Source: Flavobacterium sp. KJJ
GTDB lineage: Bacteria; Bacteroidota; Bacteroidia; Flavobacteriales; Flavobacteriaceae
Reading direction: 5' to 3'
DNA length: 64,000 nt
Assembly (NCBI RefSeq): GCF_000708595.2
Contig: NZ_JARP01000008.1
Coordinates: 1 to 64,000, forward strand
Shown here: piece by piece, positions 9,544 through 17,570 of the stretch
Numbering within the stretch: the first letter of the stretch is position 1
Layout of the letters: each line of letters starts with the position of its first letter
The notes under the pieces: generated by a model
Told to the model about the DNA's origin: nothing
Database searches by the model: none
The model's input: only the letters and a program-made list of their open reading frames with translations
Translations under genes and position numbers: made by a program

Positions 9544-11142
9544 TTATTTAGTAATTCTAAACCAATCTATTGCAACGTTTCCGGAGTCATTTGTAACTTT
9601 TTCGCTCAAAGCAAAAAGTCCAACTTTCGCGCCAATCCATTTTCCTTCTTTTGATACAAATTCATTCCCAATTTGCTGATATTTTTTATCATCTAAACTA
9701 TACAAAAAACTGCAGATACCTCCTTTTTTAATTTGAACTCTCAAATAGATAGTAGAATTTGGTATCGAAATCAGACTTGTTTCTGTTTCCGTTATCTTTT
9801 TATCAAAAGTTCCTGTTCTTTGATTTAAAAATAATTTTCCATTGTCATTTTTCAGAGACAAATAACTGTAATCCAAGCCCATTATAATCAAACCCGTTGA
9901 TTCACCGTTTAGTCTTGTATTAAAAGTCATTTTGGTCGTAACTGTGAATTCTTCTGCTGGAAATTTCTGCAGCAATAAATTGGGCGCTTCAAAAATCTTT
10001 TTACTGTCTTTAATTGTAGGCAGACAATACAAATTTAAATAACCTAAGCTTGTGGGAAATCCCCAATTTGTCTGCGCATTTGCCTGCCATTGCCATTGTA
10101 ACCCTAATTTTGTCAAATTAAACTCATCTGATTCTGCCGGAGTTTCAATTGGATATTTTTTTCCAACATTTGGGTTTTTAAAAGTTGTTACAGGCTCACC
10201 AATTCCGTTTTTATCAAAATCTTGTCCCATAATAGGCCAGTCATTTTCCCATCTCATTGGCTGTAAATGTACAATTCGTCCGTAAGCCCCCTTATCCTGA
10301 AAATGTATAAACCAGTCTTCTCCAGTTTGTGTTTGTACCCAAGCTCCTTGATGCGGACCATTAATTTTTGTTTTTCCTTGTTCTAAAACTTTCTTTTTCT
10401 CATAAGGCCCAAAAACATTTTTAGATCTTAAAACGGTTTGCCAGCCTGTAGAAACACCGCCTGCGGGAGCAAAAATATAATAGTAATTGTTTCGTTTGTA
10501 GAATTTTGGACCTTCAATTGTGCCTTCGCTTTCATGACCGTCAATAATCATTACTTCATCGGTATTAGCTACGGTTCCTTCTGGATTCATACTGCAAACT
10601 GTGATTAAGCTTTTAATCTGCGCTCGGCTTCCTGCATAAGCGTGAACCAAATATGCTTTGCCGTCATCATCCCACAACGGACTCGGATCAATTAATCCGG
10701 TTCCGCCTTTTACCAAAACAGGTTCTGACCAAGGACCTTCGGCTTTTTTGGCTTTAATCATATAAATTCCGAAGTCAGGATCTGGGTAATAAATATAAAA
10801 TTCATTTTCATGGAAGGTAATACAAGGCGCCCAAACTCCATTTCCATGCTGCACTTTATCAAAAGTCTCAGTTGGTATTTGCTTAATAAGCGCATAGCTT
10901 ATAATCTTCCAATTCACTAAATCTTTAGAATGCAAAATAGGCAAACCCGGAATACAGTTAAAAGAAGATGCTGTCATATAAAAATCATCACCAACTCTAA
11001 CTACATCAGGATCTGAATAATCTGCATGAATAATTGGGTTTGTGTACGTTCCATCACCATTGTCAGGCACCCAGACTTGAGCAAAATTTTTCTGCAAGAA
11101 AAATATGGATATTAAAAAAAAGATGACTTTTATATTTTTCAT
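9544..11142 (-). CDS. Secreted glycoside hydrolase family 43
   Basis: A 532-residue five-bladed propeller glycosidase with a C-terminal beta-sandwich. Signal peptide 1-22 (KNFAQ). The N-terminal NPIIHADYSDPDVV carries the catalytic Asp near residue 44; GTIEGPKFY near 210 provides the general acid Glu; SPLWDDDGKAYLVHA carries the pKa-modulating region. The C-terminal portion (about 335-532) resembles the GH43_C2/concanavalin-like domain of XynB-type enzymes. In pectin loci these proteins usually remove arabinose, xylose or galactose side chains; which one is not readable here. It follows GH105 in the leftward operon, separated by an 8-bp repeat array. Confidence 0.88.
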   Translation of the reverse strand: MKNIKVIFFLISIFFLQKNFAQVWVPDNGDGTYTNPIIHADYSDPDVVRVGDDFYMTASSFNCIPGLPILHSKDLVNWKIISYALIKQIPTETFDKVQHGNGVWAPCITFHENEFYIYYPDPDFGIYMIKAKKAEGPWSEPVLVKGGTGLIDPSPLWDDDGKAYLVHAYAGSRAQIKSLITVCSMNPEGTVANTDEVMIIDGHESEGTIEGPKFYKRNNYYYIFAPAGGVSTGWQTVLRSKNVFGPYEKKKVLEQGKTKINGPHQGAWVQTQTGEDWFIHFQDKGAYGRIVHLQPMRWENDWPIMGQDFDKNGIGEPVTTFKNPNVGKKYPIETPAESDEFNLTKLGLQWQWQANAQTNWGFPTSLGYLNLYCLPTIKDSKKIFEAPNLLLQKFPAEEFTVTTKMTFNTRLNGESTGLIIMGLDYSYLSLKNDNGKLFLNQRTGTFDKKITETETSLISIPNSTIYLRVQIKKGGICSFLYSLDDKKYQQIGNEFVSKEGKWIGAKVGLFALSEKVTNDSGNVAIDWFRITK

Positions 11143-11155
11143 TGGTATATTATTT

Positions 11156-11207
11156 CCAATTATCTAATTGTCCTAATTATCTAATTATCTAATTATCTAA
11201 TTATCTA
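11156..11207. repeat. 8-bp tandem repeat between GH105 and GH43 genes
   Basis: About six units of AATTATCT in tandem with one diverged unit (AATTGTCCT). The array overlaps the 3' end of the GH105 gene: its stop codon lies in the last unit (11201-11203). Confidence 0.9.
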
Positions 11208-12421
11208 TTCAATTCTAAAGCTGCTAAAATAAAAGGTCCAGTTGCCTTAGGATCGTTATCTTTCTTTTTTTCGTTTACATAATAGTCATAAGAGCCATCT
11301 CTATATGGAGTTCCGCCTAAACCAGCAACCTGACAAGCCTGTGTTAAAGTAATACCGCCATCTGCATCAACTTTCATTAATTTTGTTGTTAAGCCGTCAA
11401 AAGCTTTGTTCGCTAGTTTTTTATATTTTGCGGGCAAATATCCTTTGTTTGCTCCTTTTGCAAAAGCATAAGCAAACATTGAAGATCCTGAAGCTTCTAA
11501 ATAATTTCCTTTTTTGCCAACTTTGTCCGTCACTTGATACCACAAACCTGATTTATCTTGAAATTTGGCCAAAGAAGCCGAAACATCATTTAAATATTTT
11601 ACCAATTCTTTTTGTTTTGGATGATCTTTTGGAAAATAATCTAATGCATCAACAAGTGCCATTGCATACCAGCCTAAAGCTCTTGACCAAAAATTAGGAG
11701 AGTTTCCAGTTTCTTTATCTGCCCATGGCATTGCTTTGCTTTCATCCCATCCATGGTACAATAATCCTGTTTTTGGATCTGTTGCATGCAATTGAATCTG
11801 TTCGAATTGTTTTGCAACATCATCCAGGCTTTTCCCTTCTTCAAACGTAGCAGTGTATTGTGCATAAAATGGTTCTCCCATATATAATCCGTCAAGCCAC
11901 ATTTGGTTCGGATAAATATTTTTATGCCAGAATCCGCCGCTTTTTGTTCTTGGCTGTTCAGCGATTTGCTTACGCAATAACTGCATTGCTTTCAGGTATT
12001 TCTCTTCTTTAGTTTTATCATATATATTAAAAAGAAGACGTCCAGATACTACCATATCAATGTTATATTTGTCTAGTTCGTATGTTTTGATAGTTCCGTC
12101 ATTTTGCACTAAAGCATCAACGTAACCTTTTACATAAACAGGATATCTTGGATCTGGATTTACCTTATATAACTCTTCAATTGAATGCAAAACCAAACCA
12201 TGAACATAATCCCATTTTGGTGCTTTCGAATCATCAATCATATAAGCTTCTGGATGGCGTTTCATTAATGTCAGAGCCATTTTATCAGACCATTTTAAAT
12301 CTTTAGAAATTACGATATCTTTTTTTGCAGGTTCTTGCGAAGTCACTTTACAGCTTGTAAATGCGATTAAACAAACCAAAACTGCTGCTGTAAAATAACC
12401 TCGTTTTTTATTATTTTTCAT
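11201..12421 (-). CDS. Unsaturated rhamnogalacturonyl hydrolase, GH105 (lipoprotein)
   Basis: A 406-residue (alpha/alpha)6-barrel enzyme of the YteR/YesR type, which hydrates and releases the 4,5-unsaturated uronic acid left by pectin lyases. The N-terminus is a lipoprotein signal with Cys25 after LIAFTS, so membrane anchoring is likely. Family motifs include GGFWHKN, QMWLDGLYMGEPFYAQY, WSRALGWYAMALVDALDYFP, NYLEASGSSMFAYAF and GGTPYRDGSYDYYVNE. It supplies the exolytic step between the PL10 lyase and KduI/KduD. A broken copy of a similar C-terminus lies immediately upstream (12434-12545). Confidence 0.9.
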   Translation of the reverse strand: MKNNKKRGYFTAAVLVCLIAFTSCKVTSQEPAKKDIVISKDLKWSDKMALTLMKRHPEAYMIDDSKAPKWDYVHGLVLHSIEELYKVNPDPRYPVYVKGYVDALVQNDGTIKTYELDKYNIDMVVSGRLLFNIYDKTKEEKYLKAMQLLRKQIAEQPRTKSGGFWHKNIYPNQMWLDGLYMGEPFYAQYTATFEEGKSLDDVAKQFEQIQLHATDPKTGLLYHGWDESKAMPWADKETGNSPNFWSRALGWYAMALVDALDYFPKDHPKQKELVKYLNDVSASLAKFQDKSGLWYQVTDKVGKKGNYLEASGSSMFAYAFAKGANKGYLPAKYKKLANKAFDGLTTKLMKVDADGGITLTQACQVAGLGGTPYRDGSYDYYVNEKKKDNDPKATGPFILAALELNR

Positions 12422-12433
12422 TTTAAAATGTAT

Positions 12434-12545
12434 TTAAATTTCACTATTATCTAATTCAATTGCTGCAAAAACAAAAGCTGCCAACGCTGGCGAACCGTTG
12501 TCTTTGCTTTTCCATTCACATACTATTCATTTGTTCCGCTGCTAA
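12434..12545 (-). pseudogene. Remnant of a GH105-like C-terminus
   Basis: On the minus strand one frame reads EWKSKDNGSPALAAFVFAAI then ELDNSEI and a stop at 12434-12436. Another frame just upstream reads TVKPFSSGTNE. Joined across a frameshift they resemble the end of GH105 enzymes (compare NEKKKDNDPKATGPFILAAL in the intact neighbour). The upstream part of this gene is gone. Assignment to GH105 rests on this short alignment. Confidence 0.55.
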
Positions 12546-12591
12546 AAGGTTTTACTGTTTTATTTTATGGAAATTGTAATAAAATATAAAA

Positions 12592-13557
12592 TTACATTTT
12601 TCCTTTTTTGTTCAGCAATTCTAATTTTTCATCAAGATATTTTATAAATTCTTCTTTTGATTTTATGCCATTTTTCTCTTGTTCCCAGGCACCTAAAAGA
12701 TAAAAAGAAGTCGATTTTGTTGTTGGTTTAAAAACCAAAAGATAATCCAATTCTGTATCCGCAATATTTTCAATTGTATTTACTTCATAAAAAAGCGCCA
12801 TTCCTAATTTGTCTGGAACTAGCGATTGTTCTCCGTAAGTCGCTAAATAGGCCCATTTTTTATTTTTGCTTTCTTTTTTAAGCAATTCTGTGTTTTTTTG
12901 TTTTACAATTCCGGTACAGATTCCTTTGATTTCTTTTGAAGCCTGAATTGTATGCTGTGTGTAGAGCTGATCTGGCTTAATGGTTAAAATTGAAGTGAAA
13001 TCAATTTTATCAGCCGCTGTTTTCCATCCGTAATAATTCACTTTTACAGCTGATTCATTTGTTTTATTTGAAACAACAGCAATAGTTGAATCTACTTCAC
13101 GAAAATGGATTTTTTCATTGTTTAAATAACGGTCGATTGATCCGATTCCGATTCCTTTTCCGGCTTTCAAAATATCAGCTCCCCAATCGCTCATTTCATG
13201 ATACGAATCAAAATTATCCTGACCCACTTTCGGCAAAATAATATCTGAAGTCTTTTTTCCAAAAATATCAATAGCATTTCTCCAGTCTAAATACAAACGG
13301 TATCCAATTCGGTTATTTTCCCATCCTGGGCCTTCGTAACGAATATCGAAAGAATGGTCTGTATGTTCAGGAGCCAATTTTAATCTGTCAACATTTTTAA
13401 AAACAGTTCCGCCAATATATTTGCGTCCTTCCCACTTTCCATCTGTTTTTGCTGCTATTTCAGCATATGTTTTTGCTGTTTTTGAATCGTTTTTTTGAGC
13501 ATTTACAGCTGTAAAACCCATTAAAAATAAAGCCGCTATTTGAATTTTTGTTTTCAT
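12592..13557 (-). CDS. DUF4861 family secreted protein
   Basis: A 321-residue protein with signal peptide 1-20 (GFTAVNAQ). The middle carries signatures I associate with DUF4861: PEHTDHSFDIRYEGPGWENN, GYRLYLDWRNAIDIFGKK, SYHEMSDWGADILKAGKG. The family is common in Bacteroidota pectin and rhamnogalacturonan loci; its exact reaction is not something I can state from the sequence. It sits 10 bases after the esterase gene stop in the leftward cluster, which supports a role in pectin breakdown, probably as a carbohydrate-active enzyme with a beta-sandwich fold. Confidence 0.72.
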   Translation of the reverse strand: MKTKIQIAALFLMGFTAVNAQKNDSKTAKTYAEIAAKTDGKWEGRKYIGGTVFKNVDRLKLAPEHTDHSFDIRYEGPGWENNRIGYRLYLDWRNAIDIFGKKTSDIILPKVGQDNFDSYHEMSDWGADILKAGKGIGIGSIDRYLNNEKIHFREVDSTIAVVSNKTNESAVKVNYYGWKTAADKIDFTSILTIKPDQLYTQHTIQASKEIKGICTGIVKQKNTELLKKESKNKKWAYLATYGEQSLVPDKLGMALFYEVNTIENIADTELDYLLVFKPTTKSTSFYLLGAWEQEKNGIKSKEEFIKYLDEKLELLNKKGKM

Positions 13558-13567
13558 TCGTATTGTA

Positions 13568-14503
13568 TTATTTAAACATTTTATCTAAGAATTGCGCTGT
13601 GTAAATTATCATTTCATCAAACCAAGGCTGAAAAAACCAAAAAGAATGAGGTGAGTTTTCAATTGTTTTTACTTCACTGTAAATTTTATTCTGATTTAAA
13701 ATCGCAATCATATCATCTCTTCCGGCATGAAACCTTTCAAAACTGCTGTTTATAAAAAGTATCGGCGGTGTATTTTTATCAGTGTGATTTAAGGCCGATG
13801 CATTGTTCCAGTTTTCTGGATTTTCTTCATAACTACCTTTAAGCCAAAACCCTGCCATTTCTCCTTCTTTCGATTCTGGATGCTTAAATGCTAAAATTCC
13901 ATCAACATCGATAATTGCATTTACTTTTGATGATGATTTACTTTTAAAACCTACATCTTCAAAAGATGGATTATCATTTGTTGTACCTATCAAAGCGGCC
14001 ATCTGACCTCCTGAAGAACATCCTAAAACTGCAATTTTGTTTGTATCTACATTGAATTTCCTTGCATTATCTTTTATGAATTTAATGGCATTTTTTACAT
14101 CATAAATTGCTTCAGGATATTTTGCTTCTAATGATAATCTGTATTCAACTGCAAAACAAGAATACCCTTTCGAGGCAATTTCTTTTGCAAAAACCTGCAT
14201 TTGGCTTTTATTTCCTGATCTCCATCCGCCACCATGAATCATGATTACTGCGGGATTCTTTTTTTTCTTTTTATAAAAAAAAGCATCTAAATGTAATGCC
14301 CTATTTTCCTTCAAATCATAAACAACATCGCTTATCTGATTTACATTTTTATCTGTTTTTGCCTGAACAATTGTAATGAAAGGATACTGTTTAATCAATT
14401 TATTGTATGTACTCTTTACAGTATAAGACGTATCTACACTATATTGATTTTGAGCTCTTACGACTCCAGAAAGCAACAATAAAAATAATACTATTTTCTT
14501 CAT
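13568..14503 (-). CDS. Secreted alpha/beta-hydrolase esterase (pectin acetylesterase candidate)
   Basis: I chose the ATG at 14503, giving 311 residues with signal peptide MKKIVLFLLLLSGVVRAQ. A longer frame from 14587 adds 28 residues with no signal and overlaps a hairpin. Features: oxyanion-hole IHGGGWRSG, nucleophile elbow LGCSSGGQMA, late Asp in FINSSFERFHAGRDD and catalytic His in ENSPHSFWFF. This is the BD-FAE/acetyl-xylan-esterase-like branch, usually removing acetyl or feruloyl groups. In this locus pectin deacetylation is likely. The gene begins directly after a SusD-like scar and terminator. Confidence 0.8.
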   Translation of the reverse strand: MKKIVLFLLLLSGVVRAQNQYSVDTSYTVKSTYNKLIKQYPFITIVQAKTDKNVNQISDVVYDLKENRALHLDAFFYKKKKKNPAVIMIHGGGWRSGNKSQMQVFAKEIASKGYSCFAVEYRLSLEAKYPEAIYDVKNAIKFIKDNARKFNVDTNKIAVLGCSSGGQMAALIGTTNDNPSFEDVGFKSKSSSKVNAIIDVDGILAFKHPESKEGEMAGFWLKGSYEENPENWNNASALNHTDKNTPPILFINSSFERFHAGRDDMIAILNQNKIYSEVKTIENSPHSFWFFQPWFDEMIIYTAQFLDKMFK

Positions 14504-14527
14504 TTCAGGACTTCTAATTTCGTTAAG

Positions 14528-14558
14528 AAAGGAGTTCGATTCAGGATCAAACTCCTTT
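14528..14558 (-). terminator. Hairpin following the SusD-like scar
   Basis: Inverted arms AAAGGAGTT (14528-14536) and AACTCCTTT (14550-14558) around a 13-base loop. It lies between the SusD-like tail and the esterase gene, where a susD terminator or attenuator would be. The U-tract on the leftward side is weak. Confidence 0.55.
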
Positions 14559-14601
14559 TTAACTTCTTCAAAAAACAATAATCTCAAAAAACTAAAAATT
14601 A

Positions 14602-14628
14602 CTAATAACCAGGATTTTGAGGAAAATT
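14602..14628 (-). pseudogene. SusD-like C-terminal tail (NFPQNPGY, stop)
   Basis: Reading leftward, the bases encode N-F-P-Q-N-P-G-Y then TAG, preceded in frame by a TAA. An ending like QNPGY is characteristic of SusD/RagB glycan-binding lipoproteins of Bacteroidota. Only these eight codons remain, followed after about 45 bases by a hairpin. I read it as a scar left by loss of a susC-susD pair. It is short, so chance similarity cannot be excluded. Confidence 0.45.
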
Positions 14629-14683
14629 TTAATTCTGATTTTCAAGTTTAATTGTTTGGTTAAAACATAATAGTTAAGTGGTT

Positions 14684-16123
14684 TTAATTTTTAATTGATT
14701 CAATTTTCTTTCCATTTATATTAGTGTTAATGAAATTTATGTTTTTTACATTCTTTAGCGAATAAACCGAATCTACTTTTGTAATTTCAACATCTTTAAA
14801 TGTTATGTTTTCTATTGGAGACTCTTTATAACCATCGGCCAGAATACCGAATTTACCTCCATTTTTAACTTTAATATTTTCCATATTAATATTTCTGATG
14901 GTTGGTATGTATTTTCCAACTTGGCTGCCGTATAAATCATAAAACATGGTTACTCTCAAAACGCATTCTTTTACTGTTCCAACTTCAAGATTTCTAACGT
15001 AAATATCTTCTGTAGTACCTCCGCGTTTAGAGTTTGTTTTGATGCGGATTGCCCTGTCAAGATTCGGACTGTCCATTACGCAGTTTTCTACAAACACATT
15101 ATTGACTCCAGCTGTAATTTCGCTTCCCATTACAACACCTCCATGTCCGTCAATCATTTTGCAATTTTGAACAATGATATTTTTACTCGGAATTCCAACT
15201 CTTCTTCCATCTCCGTCTCTTCCTGATTTTATTGCAATACAGTCATCACCAGTATTAAAAGTGCAGTTTCTGATGATTACATTTTGAGAATATTCGGGAT
15301 CACAGCCGTCATTGTTAGGTCCGTGGCTGTTAACTGTAACACCGTCAACAATTACATTATTAGATTTTAAGGGATGCAGAATCCAAAACGGAGCATTTAT
15401 TACAGTAATATCTTTTACTAAAATGGTGTTGCATTCGAAAAATTCAATAAAATTTGGACGCAGGTAATGTCCTTCTCCAAAAATTCTTTCTTCAACCGGA
15501 ACTCCTTTTTCAGCCATTTCAACTAAATTATCACGGTTAAGAGGATCATGCTGTGAAGGCTGTCCTTTTTCCCAGCCATAACCTTTACTGCCACACCAAG
15601 GCCACCAATTTGTATTATTTGCCTGTCCATTCAAAGTTCCTTTTCCTGTAATCGCAACATTTGTTTTGTTTCTTGCTGATATAAGAGGAGAATGATTCAT
15701 CAGTTCGGTTCCTTCGAAAGAAGTATGGATCAAAGGATATTCTTTTGAATTAGTAGTAAAAAGGATTTCAGCTTTATCTTCTAGATGCAGATTTACATTA
15801 CTTTCTAAATATATGGGACCGGTTAAATATTTTCCATTTGGCACAATAACTTTCCCGCCTCCATTTGCTGTACAAGCTTTAATTGCTTTCGCAAAAGCCT
15901 GTGTATTTGATGTTTTGCCATCGGCTACAGCCCCATAATCATTTATATTATAAGTTTTATTTAAAAAGTGCGTTTCTGGAATGCTTTTAATGATTAAATC
16001 CATTTTTTTCCATGGATCAGATTCAGAAACATTCGAAACTTGTTTTCCACATGATAAAATCAACATAGAAACAGCAAAGAAAATCGCAATTGATATTAAC
16101 GTTAAAGACTTACTTGTAAACAT
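14684..16123 (-). CDS. Glycoside hydrolase family 28, lipoprotein polygalacturonase
   Basis: A 479-residue beta-helix pectinase. The N-terminus has a lipobox (LILSC, Cys25), so it is likely membrane-anchored. All GH28 active-site blocks are intact: NNDGCD (270-275), TGDD (291-294), GHG (326-328), RAIRIK (357-362). It is the first gene downstream of the leftward promoter and operator at 16168-16189 and is divergent from the LacI-family regulator, the usual layout for a local regulator and its target. The preserved RIK block makes it the more canonical of the two GH28 proteins here. Confidence 0.9.
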   Translation of the reverse strand: MFTSKSLTLISIAIFFAVSMLILSCGKQVSNVSESDPWKKMDLIIKSIPETHFLNKTYNINDYGAVADGKTSNTQAFAKAIKACTANGGGKVIVPNGKYLTGPIYLESNVNLHLEDKAEILFTTNSKEYPLIHTSFEGTELMNHSPLISARNKTNVAITGKGTLNGQANNTNWWPWCGSKGYGWEKGQPSQHDPLNRDNLVEMAEKGVPVEERIFGEGHYLRPNFIEFFECNTILVKDITVINAPFWILHPLKSNNVIVDGVTVNSHGPNNDGCDPEYSQNVIIRNCTFNTGDDCIAIKSGRDGDGRRVGIPSKNIIVQNCKMIDGHGGVVMGSEITAGVNNVFVENCVMDSPNLDRAIRIKTNSKRGGTTEDIYVRNLEVGTVKECVLRVTMFYDLYGSQVGKYIPTIRNINMENIKVKNGGKFGILADGYKESPIENITFKDVEITKVDSVYSLKNVKNINFINTNINGKKIESIKN

Positions 16124-16167
16124 TTACGTTGTATTTTGGTTTTTAGGAAGTAAAATATCAACTATTT

Positions 16168-16212
16168 TGTAATCGATTACACGAAAGTATAAAATTTGTT
16201 TCAACAGACCAA
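16168..16212 (-). promoter_or_regulatory. Promoter and LacI-type operator of the GH28 cluster
   Basis: Leftward promoter: TTG at 16212-16210, 20-base spacer, -7-like TACTTTCG at 16189-16182, then directly the palindrome TGTAATCGATTACA at 16168-16181. The operator would cover the start of transcription, consistent with repression. The same palindrome occurs at 25861 and 28997. Confidence 0.75.
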
Positions 16213-16331
16213 ATTTATTTAGAAATAATTTATATATTTAATTTTTATTTGCAATTATATTTACACTTAATGTAAAAAAATACATAATTTTTTATCATTG
16301 TAGGATTGCAAACGTTTTAGTTATCATTTCT

Positions 16332-16381
16332 GGTAATCGATAACAATAAATATTGAATTATATAAAAAAAATGTATTTTTG
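16332..16381 (+). promoter_or_regulatory. Promoter and operator-like site of the LacI-family gene
   Basis: Rightward promoter: TTG at 16353-16355, 18-base spacer, TATTTTTG at 16374-16381, 30 bases before the ATG. Upstream lies GGTAATCGATAACA (16332-16345), an imperfect version of the locus operator, and AAACGTTTT near 16312, another LacI-like core. Autoregulation is inferred. Confidence 0.65.
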
Positions 16382-16411
16382 TCTAAGAATTAATCTGAAA
16401 AACCTTTTCGA

Positions 16412-17440
16412 ATGAGCGAAAAAATAACCATTTATGATATTGCCAAGAAGCTGAATATCACTGCTGCGACTGTTTCCAGAGCGTTAAACAACAATCCGAA
16501 AATAAAAGAAAGCACACGTGACTTGGTAATCAAAACCGCTGCCTCGATGAACTATAAGCAAAACAAACTTGCTTTAGCATTAAAAAGCGGCCGTAGTAAT
16601 AATATAGGTGTTATTGTTCCTCGTATAGACAGCAACTTTTTCGCTTCGGTAATTCGAGGTATTGAAGAAGAACTGCATCCTCATGGTTATCAAGTTATTA
16701 TTTGCCAGACACACGAGAGTCCGAAAAGAGAAAATGAAAATTTATATACTTTAATCGATGCTCAAGTCGACGGAATCATGATGTCTGTTACCGATGTAAG
16801 CAACGAAAATGACGGTGCTTTTCATAATGTATTAGAAAAAAATGTACCGCTTATCTTTTTTGATAGAAGCAAACATATTGACGGAGTAAGTTCTGTAACT
16901 ATTAATGACTTTAAAGGAGGTTATATCGCTACCAAACATCTTATAAATGAAGGATGCAGAGCAATAGCACATTTATCTGGAGATCAATCTCTTGAAATCT
17001 TTAAAAATAGGTTTTTAGGATATAAACAAGCTTTATTAGATAACGGAATGACTTTTAAAGAAGAATATGTTATTCCGGTAAAAAGTATGGTTGACGCTGG
17101 AAAAGATGCTGTTGATATTTTACTGGCTCTAGAAACGCCGCCTGACGCTATATTTTCTTCGAGTGATTTCGCAGCTTTAGGCGCCATTCAGGAGTTAAAA
17201 GAAAGAAATGTAAATATTCCAAAGGAGTTTTGCGTAGCAGGCTTCAGTAACGAACCTTTTACCAAATTTATGGAGCTTTCTATAACTTCAGTAGATCAGT
17301 CTCCGCTTGAAATGGGAAAAATGTCAGCTCGTGTCTTCTTGGAACAAGTAGATAAAACCGACACTATTAAAATAGAAAAAAAGGTAGTTCTCGCTCCAGA
17401 ATTACACATTCGTAAATCTTCTTCAAGAACTAACTTCTAG
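16412..17440 (+). CDS. LacI-family transcriptional regulator of the pectin/hexuronate locus
   Basis: A 342-residue regulator. Residues 5-25 form the LacI helix-turn-helix (TIYDIAKKLNITAATVSRAL), followed by a hinge helix around LALALKSGRSNNIG and a periplasmic-binding-protein-like effector domain (IGVIVPRIDSNFFASVIRGI, FFDRSK, GFSNEPFTKF). It is divergent from the GH28 gene and convergent with uxaA. CGAT-centred palindromes at promoters of GH28, kduI and the transporter gene are the predicted binding sites. The effector is probably an intermediate such as KDG, galacturonate or tagaturonate; the sequence does not tell which. Confidence 0.88.
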   Translation: MSEKITIYDIAKKLNITAATVSRALNNNPKIKESTRDLVIKTAASMNYKQNKLALALKSGRSNNIGVIVPRIDSNFFASVIRGIEEELHPHGYQVIICQTHESPKRENENLYTLIDAQVDGIMMSVTDVSNENDGAFHNVLEKNVPLIFFDRSKHIDGVSSVTINDFKGGYIATKHLINEGCRAIAHLSGDQSLEIFKNRFLGYKQALLDNGMTFKEEYVIPVKSMVDAGKDAVDILLALETPPDAIFSSSDFAALGAIQELKERNVNIPKEFCVAGFSNEPFTKFMELSITSVDQSPLEMGKMSARVFLEQVDKTDTIKIEKKVVLAPELHIRKSSSRTNF

Positions 17441-17495
17441 TTTTAAAAAAAACTGTATAAGCGATATAAGTTCATTTAACATACAATACTTAGTA

Positions 17496-17525
17496 AAAAG
17501 GCAGCTCATTGATGAGCTGCCTTTT
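17496..17525. terminator. Bidirectional terminator between lacI-type gene and uxaA
   Basis: Perfect 14-bp stem, AAAAGGCAGCTCAT and ATGAGCTGCCTTTT with a 2-base centre, between two convergent genes. A- and T-runs at both ends let it work in either direction. Confidence 0.88.
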
Positions 17526-17570
17526 AGTTTTGAATTATATGACTTTATATCACTGATATGATAAAAAATC

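Noticed and set aside
14504..14587. 28-residue N-terminal extension of the esterase
   Set aside because: It has no signal peptide and overlaps the hairpin after the SusD-like scar; the ATG at 14503 begins a proper signal peptide.
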